From Verrucomicrobiales bacterium (GTDB lineage: Bacteria; Verrucomicrobiota; Verrucomicrobiia; Limisphaerales; UBA9464): a stretch of DNA of 32,511 nucleotides. How positions within the stretch are numbered: the stretch's first letter is position 1; each line of letters opens with the position of its first letter. The stretch is from the NCBI GenBank assembly GCA_005805505.1, contig SYMJ01000082.1, positions 1-32,511 of the forward strand. Reading direction: 5' to 3'. The notes below the pieces were generated by a model that saw nothing but the letters and a program-made list of their open reading frames with translations, did no database searches and had not been told where the DNA came from. Positions 14,990 through 23,827 of the stretch are shown one piece after another. Made by a program: the position numbers and the translations under genes.

Positions 14990-17900
14990 CTAATCCACGG
15001 TCAGGAACTCATTACTTCCGAGAAGGACCCGAATCCACGCGGACAATGCTTGGGCACTGGCGTCCGGCGAGCCCGGTGATTTCAAGGCGTTCCGATACTG
15101 AGCCAAAAATCCGGCGAGATCAGCCATTTCAGCAGCTTCCGGAGAACGGCGGAGAATTCGCCGAAATACCCAGGCCGCCTGAGCCGACTCCGCAGTTTCG
15201 TGAGTCCGGGCTAAACGGGCGAGGTTTTCGGCCTCTCGATGCACCATCGGGTCGTTAAGAAAAAACAGTGCCTGCGAAGGCACCGTGGTGGTGCGGCGGA
15301 TCGCGGTGCTGGCGTTGGGATCGGCCCCGTCAAAGAGCGCCAAAAACGGATGCCGCTGGATGCGCTGGGTCATGAGGTAAACGCTGCGACGGTGGTGATC
15401 GTACGAGGCCGCGTACGGGCCGTGCTGGGTATACCCCCATCGGGTGGGCGACGGAAACGGATGTCCCTCTCCGACCGACAAATCCAAATCACCACAGGCT
15501 TCTAGAATGGCGTCCCGGGTTTCTTCGGCACCCAGGCGGCGGCGCGGGAATGGCGAAAACCCGTCACCGGCATCCCCTGCAGCGGAACCGCCGCGAACCC
15601 CAGCGAGTGCACCGGCCGAAGCGGGATCGTCCACCGGGCAGGACGAGGCGTCGGCCACGGATCGCACCGGAGAACCTTCCGCCCTCAGCGGCTCCGGTTC
15701 ACTGCGCTGCCGATACACAGCACTTGCCAGGATGAGTCGATGCAAGGCCTTGATCGACCCGCCTGAACGACGGAATTCCGAAGCCAGATAATCCAACAAC
15801 TCCGGATGACTCGGAGCCTGTCCCCGGAGGCCGAAATCGTTGGCCGAGGTCACCAGGCCGCGACCAAAGTGCTGCTGCCAAATTCGATTAACCATCACTC
15901 GCGCCGGAAGCGGATTGGTCGGGTCCGTCAACCAATGGGCCAGTTCCAATCGTCCACTCGTGGCCACAGCCGGAGCCATAGTTTTCAAGCCTAGTGCTGA
16001 CAGGGCTCCACGCCGCACCCGCTGGCCCGGTTGGTCGGGTTCGCCCCGCACCTGAACCACGGCATCTCGAGGAGTGCCTTCGGACACGCCATAGGCCAAC
16101 GGAAAAGGACCTTCCACCAAGAGCTTTTCTAATTCACGGGCCGCCGCCTCGGCTCCTGCCTGAAGGGTTTTTAAACGGGCCTCGATCTCGGCCAGTCGCT
16201 GGCCACGGCGTTCTATGGCTCCTGAATTTTCGGCGACCGTCACCGCCGTAGCACCGGTCGATAGCGGGGCTTCTTGAACCACGAAATTATCAGCATCCAG
16301 CGCCGGCTTCGGACCGGGTCGATGCCCATAACTGTCGATAAAGACATCATCAATCGCGCCATCCCAACCCGAGAAAAGCGCGCCCGAAAAGACCACCGGG
16401 GCGACCCCTTCCCCGGCTCCGTTCCCTCGCAACGTCGCCTCGTAGCGGCGGCCCTTCAAGTCGAGGATCAATCCCACCTGATACCATTGGCCGCGACGCA
16501 GCGGTGCGACGAGTTCCTTGCGGTCTCCATCGATACGAAAGAGTTCCGAGCCGGACCAGAAGAGCTCCACCGCCGCCGAGGTGCCCGCGCCGTGACCGAG
16601 GTAAAATCGCCAGGTGCCTTCGGGTTCTCCGCCGCCACCGACCGGAACCTCGCCACACCGGAAATCAAAAGCCGCGTGGAGTCGCGATGTTTGATCGCGC
16701 TTCCAGGCCGGGGAGAGGCTCTGACCAAAGCCGTCGTAGGCCGGACCTCCCGGCATGTGAATGCCTAGACCTCCCCGGGGCAGCAACCCAGCAACGGGAC
16801 TCTGGGACTCGGTTCGGATCCGGACGCGGCTATTGGGCCCGGGACGCCACGGTTTAGCGGGTGGGGATCCAGCCTTCTGGCCTTCGAAGCCGCCATCAAT
16901 GCCGCGCAAGGAGGCCAACTCCCGCTCCAGCGCATCGCGCTCTAAAAGCGACTGTTCCAAGGGCGACGCTAGGGGCGCCGAAGCCACCTCAGTGGACACC
17001 AGGGCAAACCGCTCGGGTTGGATCGCCAGGTTGTCCAAATAAAGCCCAGGACGCGCAGCGGCGGCGGCCGTTCCCGTCAAAGCGCCCGCCTCGGCGGCCC
17101 CGGAATCTAGGCCCATGAAGTCGATGACGCCATCCCAGTCGCGGGCCAACCGTTGCGGACCCACCGACCGAATGGATCCCGGCGTCCCCAGGCGAACCGA
17201 AACCGTGCGGGCCTTCTTATCGAGGTCGAGTTGCAAATTCACCCACGACCCCGGGGTGAGCGGTCCCAGAGGCACCTGAACCCCTGAATCGGTGCGAAGG
17301 GACAGGCTCTGAGCGGAAATGAGTACTTCCAGAGCGGGTTTGCCGCCGTCATGTCCCAACCAGAAGCGGTGTGAACCCGAGCCCCCCATCGGATCGGGCA
17401 CGGTTTTCAAATCGAGATTGATTGATAAACGGGAGGTATCGCGAACCGATCGCCCTAACCGGTGCAAGGCTTGGCCCAGGTGCCACGGTTGGGCACCCGC
17501 AGGAATGGACGCCCCGACGCGGCCACCCGGGTAACGGTGTTTGAAGGGGCTTTGTGCCTCGGTGGTGACAGCAATGGGGCCGTCATACACCCAAGGCGAC
17601 ACGAGCACCCCCTTGCTGCCGCCCGAAGCCGGAGCTTGCAGTTCAAAATCGCCATCCAGGTCGTCGATTGATCGGAGCAACGCCGAGGGCACCGGCAACC
17701 CCGCTCGCTGGACCGTTCGTGTGAGGGAAGCCACCCGGTTTTCGTAGTCTTGCCAACGCGGCAAGGACTCCTCAGGCGGGATCAGCGGTACCATCGCCCG
17801 CGAACGCTGCTTCTGTTCCGACCCTGGGAAAGCGAAGCGCGTGCTCTCAAACACCCCGTACAACGCGTAGTAATCGGTCAACGGCACCGGATCGAACTTG

Positions 17901-18664
17901 TGGTTGTGGCATCGGGCACAACCCAGCGTTAGACCCAGAAAGGTCTGACCCATCGTGTCGATGGTGTCTTGGAGAGTCAGGTGGTGGTAATTCTCCGAGT
18001 CGAAGCCGAACCGCCGAGAAATGGCCAGGAATCCGGTGGCCGCCACGCGTTCGGCATACCGTTCACGGGGACCTTGCCGGGCCAATAAGTCCCCAGCGAT
18101 CTGCTCCGCAACAAACTCGAAGTAGGGTTTGTCGGCATTGAAGGCATCGATGACGTAGTTCCGATAGCGCCAGGCCACCGGCACCGGATAGTCGGCGGTC
18201 TCGCCCGCGGTGTCGGCGTACCGGACGACATCCAGCCAATGCCGGCCCCAGCGCTCCCCGTAACGGGGCGAGGCCAGCAACCGGTCGATCACCGCTTCAG
18301 CAGCCTGCGGTGAATCGTCCCGCTCAAAGGCTTCGATCTCCTCTTGAGCAGGCGCTAGTCCTGTTAGATCCAAAGTAACTCGACGAAGCCACGTTCGGCG
18401 GTCGGCCTCCGGCGCAGGCTTTCGGCCCTGCCGCTCAAGTCCGGCCAAGATGAATCGGTCCAATGGGGATCGGCACCACGCCACATCCGCGACCGAGGGG
18501 GACACTGGATTGCGTACTGGCTGGAACGCCCAGTGCGACGCCGGATCGACAGACGATTTTGCCGCCGGCCCCGGGGCGGCCGCCGAAAGGCCCACTACCG
18601 TCAGCGCTACGCCGACGACACCCAACATGGTATTGACGATGCTCATCCGGGGAATTGAGTTCAT
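14990..18664 (-). CDS. DUF1549/DUF1553 protein with LamG-like middle region
   Basis: This 1224-residue secreted protein begins with a signal peptide (helix MLGVVGVALTVVGLSAAA). DUF1549 follows at about 60-275, with LTGLAP, YGERWGRHWLDVVRYADT and one haem-type CxxCH motif (CARCHNHKFDP, residues 249-258). The middle, about 340-800, holds two LamG/ConA-like segments, each with a predicted strand-rich pattern and an AIDD/VIDFMGLD-type segment. DUF1553 lies at the C-terminal end (LTDPTNPLPARVMVNRIWQQ, RFPRRRL-like SPFPRRRLGAEETRDAI, PSQALFFLNDP). The start at 18664 was chosen because it gives a signal peptide; an ATG at 18646 is an alternative. A Gly/Ala/Ser-rich stretch of about 45 residues is inserted inside DUF1553 (15550-15700). 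Function unknown; the family is typical of PVC bacteria and pairs with the next gene, DUF1501. Confidence 0.92.
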   Translation of the reverse strand: MNSIPRMSIVNTMLGVVGVALTVVGLSAAAPGPAAKSSVDPASHWAFQPVRNPVSPSVADVAWCRSPLDRFILAGLERQGRKPAPEADRRTWLRRVTLDLTGLAPAQEEIEAFERDDSPQAAEAVIDRLLASPRYGERWGRHWLDVVRYADTAGETADYPVPVAWRYRNYVIDAFNADKPYFEFVAEQIAGDLLARQGPRERYAERVAATGFLAISRRFGFDSENYHHLTLQDTIDTMGQTFLGLTLGCARCHNHKFDPVPLTDYYALYGVFESTRFAFPGSEQKQRSRAMVPLIPPEESLPRWQDYENRVASLTRTVQRAGLPVPSALLRSIDDLDGDFELQAPASGGSKGVLVSPWVYDGPIAVTTEAQSPFKHRYPGGRVGASIPAGAQPWHLGQALHRLGRSVRDTSRLSINLDLKTVPDPMGGSGSHRFWLGHDGGKPALEVLISAQSLSLRTDSGVQVPLGPLTPGSWVNLQLDLDKKARTVSVRLGTPGSIRSVGPQRLARDWDGVIDFMGLDSGAAEAGALTGTAAAAARPGLYLDNLAIQPERFALVSTEVASAPLASPLEQSLLERDALERELASLRGIDGGFEGQKAGSPPAKPWRPGPNSRVRIRTESQSPVAGLLPRGGLGIHMPGGPAYDGFGQSLSPAWKRDQTSRLHAAFDFRCGEVPVGGGGEPEGTWRFYLGHGAGTSAAVELFWSGSELFRIDGDRKELVAPLRRGQWYQVGLILDLKGRRYEATLRGNGAGEGVAPVVFSGALFSGWDGAIDDVFIDSYGHRPGPKPALDADNFVVQEAPLSTGATAVTVAENSGAIERRGQRLAEIEARLKTLQAGAEAAARELEKLLVEGPFPLAYGVSEGTPRDAVVQVRGEPDQPGQRVRRGALSALGLKTMAPAVATSGRLELAHWLTDPTNPLPARVMVNRIWQQHFGRGLVTSANDFGLRGQAPSHPELLDYLASEFRRSGGSIKALHRLILASAVYRQRSEPEPLRAEGSPVRSVADASSCPVDDPASAGALAGVRGGSAAGDAGDGFSPFPRRRLGAEETRDAILEACGDLDLSVGEGHPFPSPTRWGYTQHGPYAASYDHHRRSVYLMTQRIQRHPFLALFDGADPNASTAIRRTTTVPSQALFFLNDPMVHREAENLARLARTHETAESAQAAWVFRRILRRSPEAAEMADLAGFLAQYRNALKSPGSPDASAQALSAWIRVLLGSNEFLTVD

Positions 18665-18774
18665 TGCACCCTGCCCGGCGTCGGACCGGAAGCGCAAACT
18701 GCGAAGGAAAAGAGGTTCATACCGAGTTCCCTCCCCGATTGTCTTCGACTGCGGCCCGTGATTGCCTAGAGCCA
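18665..18774. other. Divergent intergenic region
   Basis: These 110 bases separate the minus-strand DUF1549/DUF1553 gene from the plus-strand oxidoreductase and must hold both promoters. I saw no box pair close to sigma70 consensus and no repeat on either strand. Confidence 0.4.
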
Positions 18775-19809
18775 ATGACACTGCAATTCGGATTCCTGGG
18801 GCTGGGATTCATGGCCGCGACCCACATTCAGGCGCTGGCCCATGTGCCCGGTACCTCGGTGGGTGCCATTTGCAATCCCAGCGGACGCAACTTGGATGGC
18901 GACCTCACCCGGGTCGGAGGCAACGTGGGCGACCCCAACGGGGTGCGACTGGACATGACGCAGGTGCGCGCCTACCAGGATGTCTCCGAATTCCTGGCAG
19001 ACCCGGCGATTCACATCGTGGACATCACCACGCCGACCAAGACCCATATTGAACTGGCTATCGCCGCGCTGAAGGCCGGCAAGCACGTGCTGGTAGAAAA
19101 GCCCATGACCCGCACGGCCGAGGAAGGCCGGCGTTTGGCCGACGCGGCCCGCGAAGCCGCCGCCCGAGGGGTCTTCCTCATGCCGGCCATGTGCCTGCGC
19201 TTCTGGCCAGAATGGCAGGCGGCCCATGACGCCATCGTGGGCGGGCAATACGGCCGAGTGCTGAGCGCCCGGTTCCGCCGAGTGGCCCAGGCACCGGGCT
19301 GGGGACACGGGCACTTCTTAAATGCAGCCGACTCCGGCGGGGCCTTGCTCGACTTGCATATCCACGACGTGGACTTCATCCGGCACTGCTTCGGGCACCC
19401 GTCCAGAGTCTTTTCGCGAGGCCACACCAAAGTCAGCGGCGGCATCGACCATGTCGTCTCCCAGTATGACACCGCCAGCGGTGCGGTGGTGAGCGCCGAG
19501 GGCAGTTGGGCCATGACCCCGGGTTTCGGGTTCTGCATGGCCTACACCGTGGTGCTCGAACGAGCTACCCTCGACTACGACTCGTCTCGTGGCACCGAGG
19601 CCCTCCGCCGCTATGTGGAAGGCCAGCCCGCGGAGACTCTGAAGCTCGAGGGACCCAACGGCTACGCGGGTCAAATTCAACACTTCGTGGACTCGATCCG
19701 CGCCGGCAAGGCACCGACGGTGGTCACCGCCGACGACGGCGCAGCCGCCGTCGCCGTCTGCGAGGCCGAAGCCGAATCAATCCGCACCGGGTTGCCTGTA
19801 ACCCTCTAA
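18775..19809 (+). CDS. Gfo/Idh/MocA family NAD(P)-dependent oxidoreductase
   Basis: This 344-residue protein has the family layout: an N-terminal Rossmann fold with GFLGLGFMAATH (6-17), VDITTPTKTH (82-91), the EKP motif in HVLVEKPMTR (104-113), and the C-terminal alpha/beta domain with GGALLDLHIHDVDFIRH (188-204), where the His and Asp residues are the usual catalytic area. Length is normal. Members oxidise or reduce sugars, inositols and related compounds; substrate cannot be assigned. The ATG at 18775 begins directly with the Rossmann strand; longer frames upstream would overlap the divergent gene's promoter. It is followed after one base by a HAD hydrolase gene. Confidence 0.92.
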   Translation: MTLQFGFLGLGFMAATHIQALAHVPGTSVGAICNPSGRNLDGDLTRVGGNVGDPNGVRLDMTQVRAYQDVSEFLADPAIHIVDITTPTKTHIELAIAALKAGKHVLVEKPMTRTAEEGRRLADAAREAAARGVFLMPAMCLRFWPEWQAAHDAIVGGQYGRVLSARFRRVAQAPGWGHGHFLNAADSGGALLDLHIHDVDFIRHCFGHPSRVFSRGHTKVSGGIDHVVSQYDTASGAVVSAEGSWAMTPGFGFCMAYTVVLERATLDYDSSRGTEALRRYVEGQPAETLKLEGPNGYAGQIQHFVDSIRAGKAPTVVTADDGAAAVAVCEAEAESIRTGLPVTL

Positions 19810-19810
19810 C

Positions 19811-20596
19811 ATGAACTCCCTGCATATTGTCTTCGACTGGGACGGAACCCTGTCGTTCATTCGCGCCGGTTGGGGTGAAGTAATGCTGCAGCAATGGCTG
19901 GAGCACCTGCCCCCTGCCCCGGACGAATCGGTGGACAGCCGTTCGGCCATCGCTCACCAGGAAATTTGGGCGCTCAATGGCCGACCCAGCATCCATCAGA
20001 TGGAACGCCTCGGAGCCCTGGTTACCGAACGTGGAGGCACCCCCTGGCATACCGAACGTTATCAGGAGGATTTTCAGGGACGGCTCGGTCTATTAATCCG
20101 CCAGCGCATGGACTCGATTCGCGATGGAACCCACACGGCCGACCATTACATGGTGCGCGGCGCGCGCGCCCTCCTAGAGCACTTCCGTCAGGCCGGTGCC
20201 ACGCTGCATATCGTCAGTGGAACGCCACGGCCCGCTGTGTCTGCCGAGGTGGATTGCCTAGGAGTCCGCGACTTTTTCGACCAACGCATCCACGGACCCA
20301 CCGGGCTGACTGACACCTCTTTCCACAAGCGGCATGCCCTCCGGAGCATTGTCGAAGCCCATGGCTTAGATCCGCTGCGTTCGCTGGTCTCCTTCGGGGA
20401 TGGCACTGTGGAAATCTCCGAGACCAAGGCGGCGGGAGGTCGAGCCATCGCGGTGGCCGCAGACGAAGAACACTGGCACTCGGGCCATTGGGATGAATCC
20501 AAACTCCTGCGCCTTGCCGAGGCCGGCGCCGACTATGCCATCCCCGACTACCACGAACCTGCAGACGTCTGGGCTTGGCTCGGTGGAGTCCGCTGA
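19811..20596 (+). CDS. HAD family hydrolase (phosphoglycolate phosphatase-like)
   Basis: This 261-residue protein has HAD motif I FDWDGT (Asp9 nucleophile, Asp11), a helical cap, motif II in HIVSGTPRP (about 135-143), motif III Lys in the FHKRHAL region, and motif IV VSFGDGTVEI with the acidic pair replaced by Gly-Asp-Gly-x-x-Glu, followed by AIAVAADE. The layout fits small-molecule phosphatases of the PGP/beta-phosphoglucomutase group. It starts one base after the stop of the oxidoreductase gene (TAACATG), so the two are co-transcribed and probably coupled; a shared sugar-phosphate or polyol pathway is a reasonable guess but not shown. Confidence 0.88.
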   Translation: MNSLHIVFDWDGTLSFIRAGWGEVMLQQWLEHLPPAPDESVDSRSAIAHQEIWALNGRPSIHQMERLGALVTERGGTPWHTERYQEDFQGRLGLLIRQRMDSIRDGTHTADHYMVRGARALLEHFRQAGATLHIVSGTPRPAVSAEVDCLGVRDFFDQRIHGPTGLTDTSFHKRHALRSIVEAHGLDPLRSLVSFGDGTVEISETKAAGGRAIAVAADEEHWHSGHWDESKLLRLAEAGADYAIPDYHEPADVWAWLGGVR

Positions 20597-20636
20597 AGCA
20601 CCCCAGACCCTCCAGATCTTCCGGCACGCCCTGGCT

Positions 20637-20939
20637 TCAGTGCCACCGGAACACCGCCAATAACGAGGCGGCCATGGCCAAGATCAGCACCAACCCGACG
20701 ACAGTCCAAAACCGTCGGCGATCGGGTTTCTTGGGACGCCCCTGACCAAACTCACGGGCGACAAAGTCGTCGTAGTCGAACTCCTCGTCGTTGGGCAGGT
20801 CGAGGCCCGAGACGCTGGCTTCTTCGTTCCAGCCCGAATCCCGCGAGGCGCCGCACCCGGCGCAGGCCACGGCCTTGCGCGGAACAAACTCGCCACAGAC
20901 CGGACAATCCCCCGGGGGACGAAACGCCTCGTCGCTCAT
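20637..20939 (-). CDS. Small zinc-ribbon membrane protein
   Basis: This 100-residue protein has a zinc ribbon near the N-terminus (CPVCG at 12-16 and CAGCG at 26-30), an acidic middle (about 46-62, including NDEEFDYDDF), a basic stretch KKPDRRRF and one C-terminal membrane helix (about 76-96). The layout suggests a tail-anchored protein with a cytoplasmic zinc ribbon, but no family function is known to me. It starts 18 bases after the stop of the propeller/phosphoesterase gene on the same strand, so it is probably the last gene of that unit. It is convergent with the HAD gene, 40 bases away, without a recognisable terminator. Confidence 0.8.
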   Translation of the reverse strand: MSDEAFRPPGDCPVCGEFVPRKAVACAGCGASRDSGWNEEASVSGLDLPNDEEFDYDDFVAREFGQGRPKKPDRRRFWTVVGLVLILAMAASLLAVFRWH

Positions 20940-20957
20940 TGGACGGGCAGCATGGGG

Positions 20958-23675
20958 CTAATCGTCGTCGTCGTCAGCATCCGGGGTGGTGGCCCATTCC
21001 GGGTAAGGACGTTCCGTGCCGGCTAGGGCATTCCAGAGGATGCGGTTCAGGACGTCTTCGGGAGCTTTGTCCACCTCGCGGAAATTCAGACGGGCCGAGA
21101 CCTCAGCATCGCGCCGCAAGATGGGGTTCAGGAGGGCCTTGGCGGGTGGATTCATCTGATCGAGCGGCACGGTGTTGGGCACCGCGGTGTACGGGGTGAA
21201 ATCGGGGGTGTCCTGGAAGCAGTCAAACATCGGCGTGGCGCTGGCGTCGAACTGGTTCATGGGCTTCATGCCCAGCACCTGCTCCATGGTGCGGATGAGG
21301 CTGGTGGTGTTGTACTGGGTCGAGACCACTGCACCGCGCCGGTTGTAGGGGCTGACGCAAAACGCCGTGGTCCGGTAACCGCTAACATGGTCCCAACCGG
21401 CTTGGGGGTCGTCTTCGATGGCCAAGATAAGGGTCTCCTTCCAGAACTGGCTGTGACTGACCGCTTCGACGATGCGACCGAAGGCCAAGTCGTTGTCGGC
21501 GACGCAGGAGGCCGGCGTGGGTTGGCCTGCGGAGGTTCCACTGGTGTGGTCATTGGGCAGGCAAATGAGGATGAGGTTGGGCAGTGCACCGCTGGCTTCG
21601 AAGGCCTTGAGTTCGCGAATGAAGTGATCGGCCCGGTACTGGTCGGGCACCGACATGTCCCAGCCGACATAGTTCGTCGGGGTGTGCGGAATGAGGGTCG
21701 GCACCATCGCCCGACTGGAGAAAATCACCTCGTCGGATTCGCCCTTCCAGGTCCGGTAGCACGGCAGATAGGGGATGGAACCTTTCTTCTTGGGATCGCG
21801 CCAGCGGACGGTCGGGGCGGCGAACTCGCCGTAATTGCGCAAGGTCTTGCCGTGCTTGAGGGCATTGTCCCAGATGAAGCCCGCCGGAGAATAAGCTAGG
21901 GCATCATCCTCATCTTCCCCCATGCCGTCCGGGTAGCTGCGCGGGAATCCGGCGAAGGACTTCTCCATGTAATCGGTGGCGAAGGCCGTGGTGGACCACT
22001 GATGTCCGTCGGCGCTCAAGATTCCGGCGCAATACGTGTTGTCCAACAAGGCAAACTCGCGGGAAATCTTGTGCAAGTTGGGGGTGATCTTTTCGCCGAA
22101 GATGCACAAGTCGGCGCGGCCATTGCCCCGAGGATCGTCTCCTAAGACTTGATCGTAGGTCCGGTTCTCTTTGATGACGTAAATCACGTGCTTGAAGACG
22201 CTGGGCTCGCCGATGCGCTCGGGAATGGGCCGTGGTTTCACCCCGGACCGCGGCGGCAACCGGGAGGCCACGATTGCCTCACGACGCACGTTGCGGGACA
22301 CCGTCTCCGAGAGCTTGGCCAGATGACGCCGGGTCGGCAGCGGGACCATGGAGAGAGTTCCATTGTATTGGTGTGAATTGAATCCTTCGGCCGCGGTGTC
22401 GGCCTTCTTCATCTTCGAGGGCAACCCCTTCACATTGGCCACGAGGAGTTGCTTGCGCGCGGTGTCGTGCACCAACGCCCCCGGATACCAGCCCACCGGA
22501 ATCAAACCCGCCAACCGGGACTCCCGATCACCGGGATCAAATCGCACGACCGCGATGGCATTCTGGGATCCATTGGCCACGTAGAGGGTCTTTCCATCGG
22601 GAGCGAAGGCCAGGGCGTTGGGCGAAGCTCCGAAGAGGTCCGCCGGATTGGTCTTGGCCCAAATGGTTTCCACCACCGTGCGAGTCCGAGTATCGATGAC
22701 GCTGAGGGTGTCCGAGCCGGCGTTGGCACAAACGACATGGCGACGATCCGGTGACACCGCCAGGGCCGAAGCATGCAGCCCGGTGATCAACTCCAGCGGG
22801 ACGGATTCGGCCGAGGCCTTCAGATCGACGATCGAAACCGAGCCTTCACTGGCGATGTGACGCACCGGATCCACGCGAACGGTGGTGCCACGGCCGGCTG
22901 GCCCCGTCAGGTCGTCTGGACCTGGGCGACGCCCACCCCAGTTGCTGACATAGGCAGCGTCACCCACGAGCACCACCTCGTACGGGGCCACACCGACACG
23001 GAACTCGCGAAGGACCTTGCCCGTGTCCGCGTCCAGTTCCAGGAGTCGGTTCGACAAGTTGGCACAAACATAGAGGCGGCGGCCGTCGGCACTCATGGCC
23101 AGGCCCGACGGAATTTCTTCCTTCCGACGCGGCGCTCCAGCGGCAGGCAGCGGTAGTGAGTGCGAGGCGATGATGGAACCATCGGGATCCACACGGAACA
23201 CCTTCAGGCTGCCATTGACGTTGCTCAGGAAGACCCGCTTTCCATCGGGTGAATAAATCAGACCCGTGTAGCTCACCTGACCTTTGGCGTCCGGCTTGAG
23301 AATGTTGGGAGACGGCACCGCGGGCTGGGGTTCATTGACCTGCTCCGACGGCAGGGCCACGCGCTGAAGGATTTCGCCGGTCACCGGGCTGAGCACCAGC
23401 AACTCGCTGGTCTTGCCCGAGACCAGCAATCGGGACCCATCGGGGGACAGCGCTAGAGCCTGGGGGCGCAAACCGGTCAATTCGATCTGCCGCCCCAGCG
23501 GGGTCAGAATCTGATTGACCGGAGTCACTGAGCGGCCGCCCTCCTTGTGACCCACGGTCTCGCGATTGGAAAGCGGCGGCGCAGCCGTAGAATCTAGGGA
23601 GACTCCAGCCAGCAGTGCGGCACCGAGGCAGCCCCAAGCGAGACGGGACAGGGGCGATGAAACGGAAAACTCCAT
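20958..23675 (-). CDS. Secreted YncE-like beta-propeller/phosphoesterase fusion
   Basis: This 905-residue protein has a signal peptide (about 1-32), a seven-blade-type beta-propeller region at about 55-450 with repeats such as ALSPDGSRLLVSG, YSPDGKRVFLSN, MSADGRRLYVCAN, VSPDRRHVVCAN and FAPDGKTLYVAN, and a phosphoesterase domain (PF04185-like) from about 494: HVIYVIKENRTYDQVLGD, DNTYCAGILSADGHQWSTTA, LPNDHTSG and IEDDPQAGWDHV. This last set of Asp/His residues is the metal-binding core of the alkaline-phosphatase superfamily. The protein ends in a run of five Asp. The start at 23675 was chosen for the signal peptide; an open frame extends upstream to 23747. Known relatives are secreted phosphoesterases or phospholipase C-like enzymes; the substrate here is unknown. 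Confidence 0.88.
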   Translation of the reverse strand: MEFSVSSPLSRLAWGCLGAALLAGVSLDSTAAPPLSNRETVGHKEGGRSVTPVNQILTPLGRQIELTGLRPQALALSPDGSRLLVSGKTSELLVLSPVTGEILQRVALPSEQVNEPQPAVPSPNILKPDAKGQVSYTGLIYSPDGKRVFLSNVNGSLKVFRVDPDGSIIASHSLPLPAAGAPRRKEEIPSGLAMSADGRRLYVCANLSNRLLELDADTGKVLREFRVGVAPYEVVLVGDAAYVSNWGGRRPGPDDLTGPAGRGTTVRVDPVRHIASEGSVSIVDLKASAESVPLELITGLHASALAVSPDRRHVVCANAGSDTLSVIDTRTRTVVETIWAKTNPADLFGASPNALAFAPDGKTLYVANGSQNAIAVVRFDPGDRESRLAGLIPVGWYPGALVHDTARKQLLVANVKGLPSKMKKADTAAEGFNSHQYNGTLSMVPLPTRRHLAKLSETVSRNVRREAIVASRLPPRSGVKPRPIPERIGEPSVFKHVIYVIKENRTYDQVLGDDPRGNGRADLCIFGEKITPNLHKISREFALLDNTYCAGILSADGHQWSTTAFATDYMEKSFAGFPRSYPDGMGEDEDDALAYSPAGFIWDNALKHGKTLRNYGEFAAPTVRWRDPKKKGSIPYLPCYRTWKGESDEVIFSSRAMVPTLIPHTPTNYVGWDMSVPDQYRADHFIRELKAFEASGALPNLILICLPNDHTSGTSAGQPTPASCVADNDLAFGRIVEAVSHSQFWKETLILAIEDDPQAGWDHVSGYRTTAFCVSPYNRRGAVVSTQYNTTSLIRTMEQVLGMKPMNQFDASATPMFDCFQDTPDFTPYTAVPNTVPLDQMNPPAKALLNPILRRDAEVSARLNFREVDKAPEDVLNRILWNALAGTERPYPEWATTPDADDDDD

Positions 23676-23827
23676 TCCCTTTTTTCGGCGGATTGGAGAA
23701 ATCCAGCAATGCTCAAATGCCTCGGTTTCTGAAACGTTTTCGCGCAAACCTCACAGACCTACAGACTCGCCGACCCCATCGAGCCTCGGTCTAACGCATC
23801 ACAACGACGCGCTACAGCGGCAGCCAG

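Noticed and set aside
18665-18781. A longer N-terminus for the DUF1549/DUF1553 protein starting at 18781
   Set aside because: It would bury the signal peptide behind 39 residues and overlap the start of the divergent oxidoreductase gene.
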